Below are positions 18,502-27,545 of a stretch of 64,000 nucleotides of DNA, piece by piece. Location of the stretch: contig NZ_FOEF01000003.1 of the NCBI RefSeq assembly GCF_900110575.1, forward strand, positions 377,689-441,688. The letters run 5' to 3'. Position 1 is the stretch's first letter. Every line of letters begins with the position of its first letter. Source of the stretch: Amycolatopsis saalfeldensis (GTDB lineage: Bacteria; Actinomycetota; Actinomycetes; Mycobacteriales; Pseudonocardiaceae). Both the position numbers and the translations under genes were made by a program. The notes beneath the pieces are model-generated. The model made no database searches and was not told the DNA's origin. It saw only the letters and a program-made list of their open reading frames with translations.

Positions 18502-19689
18502 ATGGCATCAGACCAGGTGGCCCGGTTGGGTGAACTCGAAACCAAGGTGAGCAGGCGGCTGCCCGCCATCCTGAACGAGGTGCGGGACCTGCTCGTGGAG
18601 CAGCACCCCGACTACGCGGCGTTCCTCACCGAGGAGCTGGCGGAGGTCGTCACGGCCAGCGCGGGTTTCGTGCGCCGGCTGATCAGCGTGGCCGAGTCCC
18701 CCGAGAACGAGCTGCCCGGGCTGGGCTCCGGCGTCGAGCAGGTGGTGTTCGAGGAGATCGGCCGGACGCAGTACCGGCAGGGCCGCCGGGTGACCAGCCT
18801 GCTCGCCGCGTACCGGGTCGGCGCCCGCGTCGCGTGGCGGCACGTGTCCGAGGCGGCGCTGGAGCTGGACGTGCCGGCCGAGCTGTTCGCCTCGCTCGCC
18901 ACCACGGTGTTCGCACTGGTGGACCAGCTGTCCGAGTCCTCGCTCCAGGGCTACCTGCAGGAGCAGTCGGACGCGGTGCGGGCGCGGGAGAGCCTGCGCG
19001 ACGAGCTGAGCGAGCTGCTGCTGTCCGACCGCGCCGACCAGGCCGCGGTCCGCTCGGCCGCGGTCCGGGCCGATTGGCGGATCCCGAAGTCGGCGGCCGT
19101 CGTGCTGGTCGAGGGCGACAACGAGCTGGGCCGGGAGCTGGTGTCCCGGCTCGACGACACCTGCCTGCGGCTGCGGCGGCCGGGCCTGCTGGTCACGATC
19201 GTGCCGGATCCGGCGGGCCCGGGGCGGCGCGCGTGGCTGGCCAGGGCGCTGCGCGGGGCCGGGGCGGTGGTCGGCGCGTCGGTGCCGGTGGACCGGCTGC
19301 CCGCGAGCCTGCGCATCGCCGAGGTGACCGCCCGGCTGCGGCGCGACCACCTGCTCAGCGACGACCCCGTGTTCGCCGACGAGCACCTCGACGCCATCAT
19401 CGTGCACCGCGACGACCGGCTCCTCGACGTGCTGCGCCGCCGCTGCCTGGCCCCGCTCGACGAGCTGAACGACTCGGCCCGCGAACGGCTTTCGACCACG
19501 CTCACCTCGTGGCTGCTGCACCTGGGCGACCGCAAGGCCGTGGCCGAGGACCTGCACATCCACCCGCAGACGGTGTCCTACCGGCTCGGCCGGCTGCACA
19601 CGCTGTTCGGCCCGCAGCTGGACGACCCGGCCACCCGAGCGACGCTGATGCTGGCACTGGCGTGGGGCCCGCCCGGCTCGGACTCGTAA
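18502..19689 (+). CDS. PucR/CdaR-type transcriptional regulator
   Basis: A 395-residue regulator. The N-terminal helical part (about 1-170, including RVTSLLAAYRVGARVAWRHVSEAAL) resembles the sensory region common in actinobacterial PucR proteins, followed by a GGDEF-like degenerate middle region. The C-terminal PucR-type helix-turn-helix is GDRKAVAEDLHIHPQTVSYRLGRLHTLFG (about 344-372). It is transcribed divergently from hpnC with 153 bases between starts, making it the best local candidate regulator of the hopanoid operon. That link is by position only. PucR proteins are usually activators; the ligand here is unknown. Confidence 0.85.
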   Translation: MASDQVARLGELETKVSRRLPAILNEVRDLLVEQHPDYAAFLTEELAEVVTASAGFVRRLISVAESPENELPGLGSGVEQVVFEEIGRTQYRQGRRVTSLLAAYRVGARVAWRHVSEAALELDVPAELFASLATTVFALVDQLSESSLQGYLQEQSDAVRARESLRDELSELLLSDRADQAAVRSAAVRADWRIPKSAAVVLVEGDNELGRELVSRLDDTCLRLRRPGLLVTIVPDPAGPGRRAWLARALRGAGAVVGASVPVDRLPASLRIAEVTARLRRDHLLSDDPVFADEHLDAIIVHRDDRLLDVLRRRCLAPLDELNDSARERLSTTLTSWLLHLGDRKAVAEDLHIHPQTVSYRLGRLHTLFGPQLDDPATRATLMLALAWGPPGSDS

Positions 19690-19702
19690 GCCCGGGCCGG
19701 CT

Positions 19703-20467
19703 TCAGCTGGAAGCGCCGAACTTCGTCGCGAGGGCGCGGTAGACGCCGGGGACCGCGCCGCGCAGGGCGACGGGCAGGCGCAGCCAGCGGGGCACGTAGT
19801 AGTCGCCGGGGCGGGCCGCGGCGCGCAGCACGGCGGCGGCGGCCCGGTCGGCCGGCACCGGCCGCGGGGTCGTGCGGGTGTAGGGCGTGCCGCGGCGGTC
19901 GAAGAACGCCGTCCGGACCACTCCGGGCACGACCACGCCGACGTCGACGCCCGTGCCGTGCAGCTCGTAACGCAGGCTGTCGGCGAAGGCGTCGAGGCCG
20001 GACTTCGTTGCCGCGTACACCGCTTCGCCCGCGACGCCGGTGCGGCCGGCGATCGACGTCACGAACACGATCCGGCCTTGGCCCCGCGCGAGCATGCCGG
20101 GCAGCAGGGTCCGGGTCAGCTCCAGCGGCGCGGTCAGGTTCACCGCGACCAGCCGTTCCAGCTCGGCGCCGGGCAGGTCCGGCAGCGGCCCGGCCCAGCC
20201 GAGGCCGGCGTTGCTGACCAGCACGTCGACCCGCCCGGTGACGGCCGTCGCGCGTTCCGCCAGCCCGGCCGCGGCGCCCGGTTCCGCCAGGTCGGCGTCC
20301 AGCGGGGTGCCGCCGGTCTCGGCGGCCAGCGCGGCCAGTCGCGCGCGGTCGCGGCCGTGCAGCAGGACGTGCGCGCCAGCGGCGGCGAACCGGCGGGCCG
20401 CGGCCTCGCCGATGCCTGAGGACGCGCCGGTGACCAGGACCGTCGGGCCGGCCGGCCGAGCGGGCAT
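19703..20467 (-). CDS. short-chain dehydrogenase/reductase
   Basis: A 254-residue classical SDR. TGASSGIGEAAARRF is the NAD(P)-binding loop, NAGLGW the central NAG motif, and SIAGRTGVAGEAVYAATKSGLDAF carries the catalytic Ser, Tyr and Lys (YAATK). The C-terminal RLPVALRGAVPGVYRALATKF resembles the membrane-associating tail of SDRs acting on lipids, but the substrate is not identifiable. The ATG overlaps the stop of the upstream membrane-protein gene by one base (TGATG), so the two form an operon. Confidence 0.9.
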   Translation of the reverse strand: MPARPAGPTVLVTGASSGIGEAAARRFAAAGAHVLLHGRDRARLAALAAETGGTPLDADLAEPGAAAGLAERATAVTGRVDVLVSNAGLGWAGPLPDLPGAELERLVAVNLTAPLELTRTLLPGMLARGQGRIVFVTSIAGRTGVAGEAVYAATKSGLDAFADSLRYELHGTGVDVGVVVPGVVRTAFFDRRGTPYTRTTPRPVPADRAAAAVLRAAARPGDYYVPRWLRLPVALRGAVPGVYRALATKFGASS

Positions 20468-21132
20468 CAGAGCCCCGGCAGCGCGGCCGGGCGCGCCCCC
20501 ATCCGCAGCACGATGCCCTCGGAGCGCAGCGAGCGCCGGAACCACCACAGCGAGGCGGCGATCGTGATGCCCACCAGCGTGTAGGAGCCCGCGGTGCTGA
20601 CCATCAGGAAGTTGCCGACGGTGGCCTTGGCCAGCATCAGCAGCGTGCCCGCGCCGTTCACCGCGAAGACCAGGGCCCACAGCAGCGAGACGCGCTGGAA
20701 GAAGCGGCGCATGCCGGGGTGGCCGGACAGCGCGTCCGGGAACGCGCAGAAGTCACCGGCCAGGCGCGCGAGCAGCGGCCGGTTGAACGGCGCGGACACC
20801 AAGAACAGGCTGGCCACCACGAAGTTCTGTAATGTCGGCTGCAGGAAGTACAGGAAGGTGCTGCCGGTGGCCAGGCCGAGCACGGTGCGGGCGATCAGCA
20901 GCGCGGTGGTGAGCAGCAGGACCGCCGGCACGCGTTTGCGCAGGACCAGCCGGGTGACGAGCACGGTGGCCGACCAGCAGAGCGCCGCGAGGACCCCGCT
21001 GTCGAAGCTCACCAGCGTCAGGAGGAGGTAGAACAGCCCGGCCGGGATCAGCGTCGACTCCAGCAGATGCCGTCCCCCGCCGAACACGAGGTTGCGGAAC
21101 GAGGGGAGGTCGATCGTCATGGAGTGTCGCAT
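20467..21132 (-). CDS. VC0807-like integral membrane protein
   Basis: A 221-residue membrane protein with about five or six hydrophobic segments (for example STLIPAGLFYLLLTLVSF, VPAVLLLTTALLIART, VSLLWALVFAVNGAGTLLML). It resembles the VC0807/DUF3159-like family of uncharacterised membrane proteins. I chose ATG 21132 because GGAGG lies 12 bases upstream; ATG 21120 would be a shorter alternative. Translationally coupled to the SDR gene. Function not known; the pairing with an SDR suggests a shared role in membrane or lipid metabolism, which is inference. Confidence 0.75.
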   Translation of the reverse strand: MRHSMTIDLPSFRNLVFGGGRHLLESTLIPAGLFYLLLTLVSFDSGVLAALCWSATVLVTRLVLRKRVPAVLLLTTALLIARTVLGLATGSTFLYFLQPTLQNFVVASLFLVSAPFNRPLLARLAGDFCAFPDALSGHPGMRRFFQRVSLLWALVFAVNGAGTLLMLAKATVGNFLMVSTAGSYTLVGITIAASLWWFRRSLRSEGIVLRMGARPAALPGL

Positions 21133-21281
21133 GCAGCTGAAGTACCTCCGGTACGGGGCAGCCGTCCCCTCGGGGTCACTGAAAGCCCGGTCTTGGGCAC
21201 CCGGGAGCCGGTGTACTCAGGCGGCCGGGAGTTCCCACAGCATAGGCATGCCGGATGGGGATGGTGTGAGGTGACTGCTCC

Positions 21282-22235
21282 GTGAGCGCGACCGGGGTGT
21301 CGCTGTTCGTGGCCGTCCCGGCCGCGGTGGCCGGCGCCGTCTGCATCGGCCTGGCCAGTGCCGCGCAGGCCAGGGCCACCAAAGAGGTCGAAACGACCAA
21401 GCCGCTCGACCTCACGCTGTTCCGCCGGCTGATCGGCAGGCCGCTGTGGCTGATCGGCATCGCCGCCACCCTGCTCGGCCTCGGGCTGCAGCTGGCGGCG
21501 CTGGCGTTCGGGCCGCTGCTGATCGTGCAGCCGCTGCTCATCACCTCGCTGATCTTCGCCGGGCTGGCCTCGGCCCGGTTCGAGAAGCGCCTGCCGGACC
21601 GCGTGATGGTGGGCGGCTCGGTGCTGTGCGTCGTCGGCCTCGCGGCGTTCATCCTGATCGCCCGGCCCAGCGGCAACGGCGACGTGCTGCTGACCGGCCC
21701 GGCCCTTCTGCCGCTGGGCATCGCGCTGGCCGCGGTCACCGCGGCCGGGATGGTGCTCGCCGCGTTCACCGGCTCGGGTTCGCTGCGCACGCTGGGGCTC
21801 GCGGTGGCCACCGGAGTGCTCTACGGCCTGACCGCCGGCCTGATGAAGGTGGTCGCCGGCCAGTTCCGGGTGGGCTTCGACGAGCCGTTCCGGCACTGGA
21901 CGCTGTACCTCGTCTGCGTGATCGGCCCGTTCGGCTTCCTGCTCAGCCAGAACACGTTCCAGCAGGGCCGGTTCCTCACCCCGGCGCTGGCCGTGATCAC
22001 CGCGCTCGACCCGCTGGTGGGCGTCGCGATCGGGCTGTCCTGGATGGGCGAGTCGGCCAACGGGAGCCCGCTCGCGCTGGCCGGCGAGGCGGCCGCGGGG
22101 CTGGTGATCGTGGTCGGCATCGCGCTGCTCGCCACCCGCGCTTCGCACCTGTCCGCCGCGCCGGAGCCCACCGAGGCCGCGGAGCCCGGATCGGACCCGG
22201 ACGACGGGTACGGTCTGGCCGGATCCACCTGCTGA
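21282..22235 (+). CDS. DMT/EamA-type multi-spanning transporter
   Basis: A 317-residue protein with about nine or ten transmembrane segments in the drug/metabolite transporter style (SLFVAVPAAVAGAVCIGLASAAQ; LWLIGIAATLLGLGLQLAALAFGPLLIVQPLL; internal repeat LVIVVGIALLATRA). The C-terminal tail is acidic and polar. GTG 21282 is the start. It ends 7 bases before the GTG of the glycosyltransferase-acyltransferase fusion, so the two are very likely one transcript, and it could move a lipid or polyprenyl-linked substrate. Substrate not determinable. Confidence 0.8.
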   Translation: MSATGVSLFVAVPAAVAGAVCIGLASAAQARATKEVETTKPLDLTLFRRLIGRPLWLIGIAATLLGLGLQLAALAFGPLLIVQPLLITSLIFAGLASARFEKRLPDRVMVGGSVLCVVGLAAFILIARPSGNGDVLLTGPALLPLGIALAAVTAAGMVLAAFTGSGSLRTLGLAVATGVLYGLTAGLMKVVAGQFRVGFDEPFRHWTLYLVCVIGPFGFLLSQNTFQQGRFLTPALAVITALDPLVGVAIGLSWMGESANGSPLALAGEAAAGLVIVVGIALLATRASHLSAAPEPTEAAEPGSDPDDGYGLAGSTC

Positions 22236-22242
22236 CACCGCG

Positions 22243-24684
22243 GTGGCCGTGCCGCCGCACCGCACCGGCGAAGGGGGCGCGTTGGAGCGCGTGCTGATCG
22301 TCTCGGCGAACATCGGGGAGGGGCACAACGCCACCGGACGCGCGCTGGAAGGCGCCGTGCGGGAGCGCTGGCCCGGGGCCACCGTGCAGTGGCTCGACAC
22401 CCTCGACGTGCTCGGGCCCGGCGTCGGGCCGCTGCTTCGCCGCACGTACGTGGCGAACGTGGAGAGCACCCCGTGGCTGTACGAGTTCTTCTACACCGCG
22501 ATCTGGCGGGTCGCCTGGTTCGCCGCCGTGACCCGGCGCCTGGTCGGCGCGTGGTCCGGCCGGCGGCTCGCCCGGCCGGTCGCCCGCTTCGGCCCGGACG
22601 TGGTGCTCTCGACCTACCCGATGGCCACGGCGGGGCTGGCCTGGCTGCGCCGCCGGGGCCGGCTGGACGCGCGGATCGGCGCGTGGGTCCCGGATTTCGC
22701 GCCGCACCCGTTCTGGGTCTACGGCTCGGCGGACCTCACCCTGGTGATGCACGACGTCGCGGTGGGCCCGGCGCGGCGCTGCTCGCCGTCCGCCGCGGTG
22801 GCCGTGTCCGCCCCGCCCGTGCGCGCCGGGTTCCGGCCCGGCGACCGCGCGGGTGCCCGCCAGCAGCTCGGCCTGCCGCCGGAAGCGTTTGTCGTGCTGG
22901 TTTCGTGCGGCTCACTGGGTTTCGGCGACCTCCGGAAGACGGTGCTGGAGCTGCTCGGCGCGCATCCGGACGTGCTGCCGGTCGCCGTCTGCGGCCGTAA
23001 CGAAGCGCTCGCGCGGAAGCTGCGGCGGATCGGCGACCCGCGGCTGCGCGTGCTCGGCTGGACCGAGGAGATGGCCCGCTACACGATCGCCGCCGACGTG
23101 GTGGTGATGAACGCCGGGGGCGCGACCGGGCTGGAGGCGCTCGCCTGCGGGCGCCCCGTGCTGATGCACCGCCCGATCGCCGCGCACGGCCGGGCGAACG
23201 CCCGGCTGATGGCCGAGGCCGGCCTCGCCCTGGTGTCCGAAAAGGACGGTGAGCTGGCGGCGGCGGTCCAGGCCCTGCTCGCCGAGCCGGACCGGCTCAA
23301 GTCGATGGCCGAGGCCGCGACGCGGCACTGCGACTCGGCGACCCCGCTGACGACGGTGCTGGAGTCGCTGGCGGAAGGCCCGCGGAACCCGGCGCCGCAG
23401 CGGCTGCGCGCGGAGGACGCGCTGTTCCTCCATGTGGCCACTCCTCAAGTGCCGCAACAGGTCGGGGCCGTCCTGATGCTCGACCCGAAGGCCGACGGCA
23501 CCCCGGTCACCCACGCCGACGCGGTCCACTTCCTCACCGCGCTGCCCGGCCTGCGCGCCCGCCTGCTGCCCGGCGGCGGCCTGTGGCGCGCGAAGTGGCA
23601 GGAGGACCCGGCGCGCGGCGCCGAGGACATCCTCACCGGCTCCGAGGCCGAACCCGGCGCGGACTTCGAGACGGCGCTGACCGCGGAGATGGACGCCTTC
23701 TTCTCCGCCGGGGTCACGCCGGAGCACCCGTGCCGCGCGCGGCTGGTGACCGGCCTGGCCGGCGGGCAGGGCGCGTTGCTGATCGCCCTGCACCACGCGG
23801 CGAGCGACGGGATCGCGGTGATCGGCGCGCTGGTCGGCCGGGCACGGGGCAAGGCCCCGGTGATCGCGCCGCCACCCGGGCGGACGAACCTCACGCAACG
23901 GCTGAAAGCGGTCCGGTTCACGCGACCCCGTTCGGCGGCGAAGTCCGAGGCAGCCCGGCTGGCCCGCGGAGTCTGGGCGCTGGCCCGGGCCGGCACCGCG
24001 CCGCGAGTGCGCTGGGAGACCGGGATCGACGGCCCGGAACGGCATTTCGCCCGCGCGCACCTGCCGGCGCCGGAGGTGCGGGCGGCGGCGCGGCGGCTCG
24101 GCGTGCCGACCACGGACCTGGTGCTGGCGCTGCTCGCGGAGTCGCTGCACCGCGAACTCGGGGCGGGCGCGCCGGAGCGCGTGCGGGTGCTGATCCCGAT
24201 GTCCATTCGCGACACCGGCACGTTCCGGCAGCTGGGCAACCACACCGGCGCGGCGTCGGTGGACCTGCCGGCCGGGCCGATGCAGCTGACGCGACGGGTG
24301 ACCGTGACCCGCGATTCGCTGCGGGACCAGGTCGGCCGGGGCGCCCCGCGCGCGGGCAACGCCGTGGTCCGGGTGCTCGGCGTGCTGCCGCCGTGGCTGC
24401 ACCGCCGGCTCGCGCGCCTGGTCTACCGCGGCACGTGGTTCAGCGTGATCGCCTCGGTGCTGCCCGGCGCGCGCTCACCGGTGTCGCTGAACGGCTCGCT
24501 GATGCGGACCGCCTACCCGGTGCTGTCGCTCGCGCCCGGTGTCCCGGTCGCCGTCGGCGTGATGACCTGGGCCGACCGGGTCACCGTCTGCGTCACGGTC
24601 CCCGCCGCGCACACCGCGCGGGGCGACCGCCTGGCCGCCGGGGTCACCGAGGCCTTCGCGGACCTCCAAGCCCTGGCTAGTTGA
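22243..24684 (+). CDS. fusion of MGDG-synthase-like glycosyltransferase and WS/DGAT acyltransferase
   Basis: An 813-residue two-domain protein. Residues about 15-380 match GT28 diacylglycerol glycosyltransferases (MGDG synthase/UgtP type): N-terminal IVSANIGEGHNATGRAL (GEGHN at 25-29), WVPDFAPHPFWV, and the nucleotide-sugar-binding VVMNAGGATGLEALACGRPVL (about 287-307). Residues about 385-813 match wax ester synthase/diacylglycerol acyltransferases: LRAEDALFLHVATPQVPQQVGAVL, the catalytic HHxxxDG motif HHAASDG at 517-523, and later RVLIPMSIRDTGTFRQLGNHTG. A plausible role is glycosylating a lipid acceptor and acylating the same or a related lipid at the membrane. A TTG at 22282 with AAGGGGG upstream is an alternative start. 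The 3' end overlaps the convergent DUF427 gene by 8 bases. Confidence 0.85.
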   Translation: MAVPPHRTGEGGALERVLIVSANIGEGHNATGRALEGAVRERWPGATVQWLDTLDVLGPGVGPLLRRTYVANVESTPWLYEFFYTAIWRVAWFAAVTRRLVGAWSGRRLARPVARFGPDVVLSTYPMATAGLAWLRRRGRLDARIGAWVPDFAPHPFWVYGSADLTLVMHDVAVGPARRCSPSAAVAVSAPPVRAGFRPGDRAGARQQLGLPPEAFVVLVSCGSLGFGDLRKTVLELLGAHPDVLPVAVCGRNEALARKLRRIGDPRLRVLGWTEEMARYTIAADVVVMNAGGATGLEALACGRPVLMHRPIAAHGRANARLMAEAGLALVSEKDGELAAAVQALLAEPDRLKSMAEAATRHCDSATPLTTVLESLAEGPRNPAPQRLRAEDALFLHVATPQVPQQVGAVLMLDPKADGTPVTHADAVHFLTALPGLRARLLPGGGLWRAKWQEDPARGAEDILTGSEAEPGADFETALTAEMDAFFSAGVTPEHPCRARLVTGLAGGQGALLIALHHAASDGIAVIGALVGRARGKAPVIAPPPGRTNLTQRLKAVRFTRPRSAAKSEAARLARGVWALARAGTAPRVRWETGIDGPERHFARAHLPAPEVRAAARRLGVPTTDLVLALLAESLHRELGAGAPERVRVLIPMSIRDTGTFRQLGNHTGAASVDLPAGPMQLTRRVTVTRDSLRDQVGRGAPRAGNAVVRVLGVLPPWLHRRLARLVYRGTWFSVIASVLPGARSPVSLNGSLMRTAYPVLSLAPGVPVAVGVMTWADRVTVCVTVPAAHTARGDRLAAGVTEAFADLQALAS

Positions 24685-25444
24685 AGAAGTGCGTCGAAGG
24701 CCGGGGGACCTCTTCACCGTCGACGAAAATGTCGAGCTTCTCGTTGTAGAACGAGACCAGCCCGGCGATCGGGGTCATCGCGACGGTCGGGAAGTCGTAC
24801 GCCCAGGCCAGGTCCTGGTGCAGGGTTCCGCCGGTGCGGATCGACCAGTAGCCGGTGGTGCGGCCCTTGTACGGGCAGGCCGTGACCGTGGTGGTCGGCA
24901 CGAGGTGGGTGAAGTCGACCTCGGTGCGGTTGAAGTAGTAGCGCGTCGGCAGGCCGGTCTCGAACAGCAACACCGGCGAAGACGACTCCGCGAGCGTCAC
25001 GCCTTCCAGCGCGACGCGGACGTGGCGGGTCGAGCGCAGCGCGTCCACCCGCGTGTACGGATTGCGCGGGTGCACGAAGACCTCTTCGTCCTCCTCGAAC
25101 CACGAGTCGAGGGCGGCCCACTCGAAACGCACGTGGCCGGCCAGACCGGAGACGGCGTCTTCGCCGTACACGCGAGCAGCCGCGGGCTTCACGACTTCGC
25201 CGACGCGCAGGGCGTGACGGCGGGCGGTGCCGCGCTTGAGCCGCTGCGGGTGGTCCTCGTCGAAGAGCAAGCCGGGCGTGACGTCGGCGACCGGGATGTA
25301 GAACTGCGGGTACGGCGGCCATTCCCAGACGTACAGCGCGCGCGTGGTGTCCAGCACCACCCGGCCGCCGAGGGTGGCGCGGATCCGCCGTGGCACCGGC
25401 TCCACGTGGTCGGTCTCGGTGATCATCGCCGGGTAACCGGGCAT
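24677..25444 (-). CDS. DUF427 domain-containing protein
   Basis: A 255-residue protein with two tandem DUF427 modules: a first around VEPVPRRIRATLGGRVVLDTTRALYVWEWPPYPQFYIP and a second around RVALEGVTLAESSSPVLLFETGLPTRYYF...CPYKGRTTGYWSI. DUF427 is widespread in actinobacteria and has no assigned activity. The start is MPGYPAMITETD; a second ATG six codons in is possible. Its stop lies within the last codons of the convergent fusion gene. Confidence 0.85.
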   Translation of the reverse strand: MPGYPAMITETDHVEPVPRRIRATLGGRVVLDTTRALYVWEWPPYPQFYIPVADVTPGLLFDEDHPQRLKRGTARRHALRVGEVVKPAAARVYGEDAVSGLAGHVRFEWAALDSWFEEDEEVFVHPRNPYTRVDALRSTRHVRVALEGVTLAESSSPVLLFETGLPTRYYFNRTEVDFTHLVPTTTVTACPYKGRTTGYWSIRTGGTLHQDLAWAYDFPTVAMTPIAGLVSFYNEKLDIFVDGEEVPRPSTHFFN

Positions 25445-25514
25445 GGCTGCTCCTGGGGAAGTCGTGGAAACGCGAACGGCGCGCGAACCCGGGGTCCGCG
25501 CGCCGCTCGTCGGG

Positions 25515-26021
25515 TCAGGCCGTGGCCCGCTTCGGCAGCTTCCAGCCGGGGCGGGGAAAGTGGCAGGTGTAGCCGCTCGGGTACTTCTGCAGGTAGTCCT
25601 GGTGCTCGGGCTCGGCTTCCCAGAAGTCGCCGGCCGGGGTCACCTCGGTGACGACCTTGCCGGGCCAGAGGCCGGAGGCTTCGACGTCGGCGATCGTGTC
25701 CACGGCGACCTGCTTCTGCTCGTCGTCGGTGTAGAAGATCGCCGAGCGGTAGCTGGCGCCGAGGTCGTTGCCCTGGCGGTCCTTGGTGGTCGGGTCGTGG
25801 ACCTGGAAGAAGAACTCGAGCAGGTCCCGGAAGCCGGTCCGCTCGGGGTCGTAGACGACCTCGATGGACTCGGCGTGGTTGCCGTGCCGGCGGTAGGTGG
25901 CGTTGGGCACGTCGCCGCCGCTGTAGCCGACCCGCGTGGTCACGACACCGGGCTGGTGGCGGAACAGCTCTTCCATGCCCCAGAAACAGCCGCCGGCGAG
26001 AATCGCCTTCTTCGTAGCCAT
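25515..26021 (-). CDS. msrA: peptide-methionine (S)-S-oxide reductase MsrA
   Basis: A 168-residue MsrA that repairs methionine-S-sulfoxide in proteins. The catalytic motif GGCFWGMEE has Cys12, and the conserved [24 protein letters not shown] and [10 protein letters not shown] blocks are present. AAGGAGAT lies 5 bases before the ATG and overlaps the msrB stop, so the pair is an operon with msrB first. Confidence 0.97.
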   Translation of the reverse strand: MATKKAILAGGCFWGMEELFRHQPGVVTTRVGYSGGDVPNATYRRHGNHAESIEVVYDPERTGFRDLLEFFFQVHDPTTKDRQGNDLGASYRSAIFYTDDEQKQVAVDTIADVEASGLWPGKVVTEVTPAGDFWEAEPEHQDYLQKYPSGYTCHFPRPGWKLPKRATA

Positions 26022-26031
26022 GGGTATCTCC

Positions 26032-26508
26032 TTACTCGCTCTCGGCGGTGAAGAGGGTCCGGTACGCGCCGTAACCCTCTTTTTCCAGGTCGTTCAGGTG
26101 GATGAAGCGCAACGACGCGGAATTGATGCAGTATCGCAGACCGCCCCGGTCGGCCGGGCCGTCCTCGAAGACGTGCCCGAGGTGGCTGTTGCCATGCATC
26201 GACCGGACTTCGGCGCGGATCATGCCGAGGCTGAAGTCTTTCTTCTCCACCACGTTCGCCTGCTCGATCGGCTTGGTGAAGCTCGGCCAGCCCGACCGGC
26301 TGTCGTACTTGTCCACCGAGGCGAACAGCGGCTCGCCGGAGACCAGGTCGACGTAGATCCCGGGCTCCTTGTTGTCCCAGTAGACGTTGTCGAACGGCCG
26401 CTCGGTCCCGTCCTGCTGGGTCACGCGGTACTGCTCGGCGGAAAGGCCGGCGACGGCTTCCGGGTTCCGGCGGTACTGCGCCTGCTGGGACGTCTGTTCG
26501 TGGGACAC
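26032..26508 (-). CDS. msrB: peptide-methionine (R)-S-oxide reductase MsrB
   Basis: A 158-residue MsrB reducing methionine-R-sulfoxide. The catalytic Cys127 is in [27 protein letters not shown] and [10 protein letters not shown] are conserved. The paired CXXC zinc site of many MsrB proteins is absent, so this is the non-zinc form. GTG 26508 is chosen because GGGAG lies just upstream and the protein then begins [18 protein letters not shown]. It precedes msrA by 10 bases. Confidence 0.96.
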   Translation of the reverse strand: MSHEQTSQQAQYRRNPEAVAGLSAEQYRVTQQDGTERPFDNVYWDNKEPGIYVDLVSGEPLFASVDKYDSRSGWPSFTKPIEQANVVEKKDFSLGMIRAEVRSMHGNSHLGHVFEDGPADRGGLRYCINSASLRFIHLNDLEKEGYGAYRTLFTAESE

Positions 26509-26586
26509 AGCTCTCCCTTCACGGCCTCTCGGCGCGGGCTGGGGAACCAGGTGAAACGCACCTGGACGTGCGGTCATAACGACAAT

Positions 26587-27537
26587 CTACGGCCGTTTTC
26601 TATTCCGCCGCCGCGCGGTGGCGGGAGCTGTCGGAGTTTCGTAAGGTATGCCGCCCAGCACGCCCTCGTCCAGGAGGTCGAGCAGGGTGCGCAGCGCGCG
26701 GCTCGGCGGCCGCCCGGCGTGGGACGCGGCGGTGAGCGGCCAGGTGAAGTCGAGGTCGGTGAGCGGGACCACGGTGGCGCCGGGCACCGACAGCGGCACG
26801 ACGTCGGGGATCACCGCGACGCCCAGCCCGGCGGCGACGAAGCTGGGCACCGCGCGCAGGTCCGCCACCTCGACGGTGACCCGCCGCGGCGAGCCCAGCA
26901 CGGCGAAGGCCCGGTCGACGGCGATCCGGTTGCCGAACCCGCGCGGGGTGTCGACGAAGCGTTCGCCGGCCAGGTCCGCCAGCCCGATCTCCGCCCGCCC
27001 GGCCAGCTCGTGGTCCGCGGGGACCAGCGCGTGGTAGGGCACGGCGAGCAGCTCCCGCACGGCCAGCCCGGCCAGCTCGGTTTCGGGCAGGCCCAGCAGC
27101 GCCACGTCGAGGCGGCCGTGGCGGATGTCCTCGGCGAGGCCGGTGGAGCCGGTGGTCGACACCGTGACGTGCAGGTCCACCAGCGGGTGCTGGGTGTGGA
27201 AGGCGCCCAGCAGCGCGGGCAGGTCGAGCGCGCCGATGCTGCTCATGGTCCCGATCCGCAGGCTCCCGCGCAGGCCGGCGGAGGCCTCCTGCACCACCGA
27301 GCGCGCCCGGTCGACGGCTTCGAGCGCGGCCTTGGCCTCCGGCAGGAACGCGCTGCCCGCCGCCGACAGCGCGACCCGGCGCGTCGACCGGTCGAACAGG
27401 GTCGCGCCCAGCTCGGTCTCGAGGGTCCGGATCGTGGCGGACACGGTCGACTGCACGGTGAACAGCCGCTGGGCGGCGCGCGTGAAGCTCAGCTCCTCGG
27501 CGACCGCGACGAAGTACTCGAGCTGACGGGTCTCCAC
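26587..27537 (-). CDS. LysR-family regulator, divergent from MFS transporter
   Basis: A 316-residue LysR protein. The N-terminal HTH is METRQLEYFVAVAEELSFTRAAQRLFTVQSTVSATIRTLE, followed by a periplasmic-binding-fold effector domain (LRGSLRIGTMSSIGALDLPALLGAF...). The C-terminus ends in a basic RRRNRKRP tail. It faces a divergent MFS gene with a perfect T-N11-A palindrome between them, the usual LysR autoregulation and activation layout. Confidence 0.92.
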   Translation of the reverse strand: METRQLEYFVAVAEELSFTRAAQRLFTVQSTVSATIRTLETELGATLFDRSTRRVALSAAGSAFLPEAKAALEAVDRARSVVQEASAGLRGSLRIGTMSSIGALDLPALLGAFHTQHPLVDLHVTVSTTGSTGLAEDIRHGRLDVALLGLPETELAGLAVRELLAVPYHALVPADHELAGRAEIGLADLAGERFVDTPRGFGNRIAVDRAFAVLGSPRRVTVEVADLRAVPSFVAAGLGVAVIPDVVPLSVPGATVVPLTDLDFTWPLTAASHAGRPPSRALRTLLDLLDEGVLGGIPYETPTAPATARRRNRKRP

Positions 27538-27545
27538 GACCTGGA

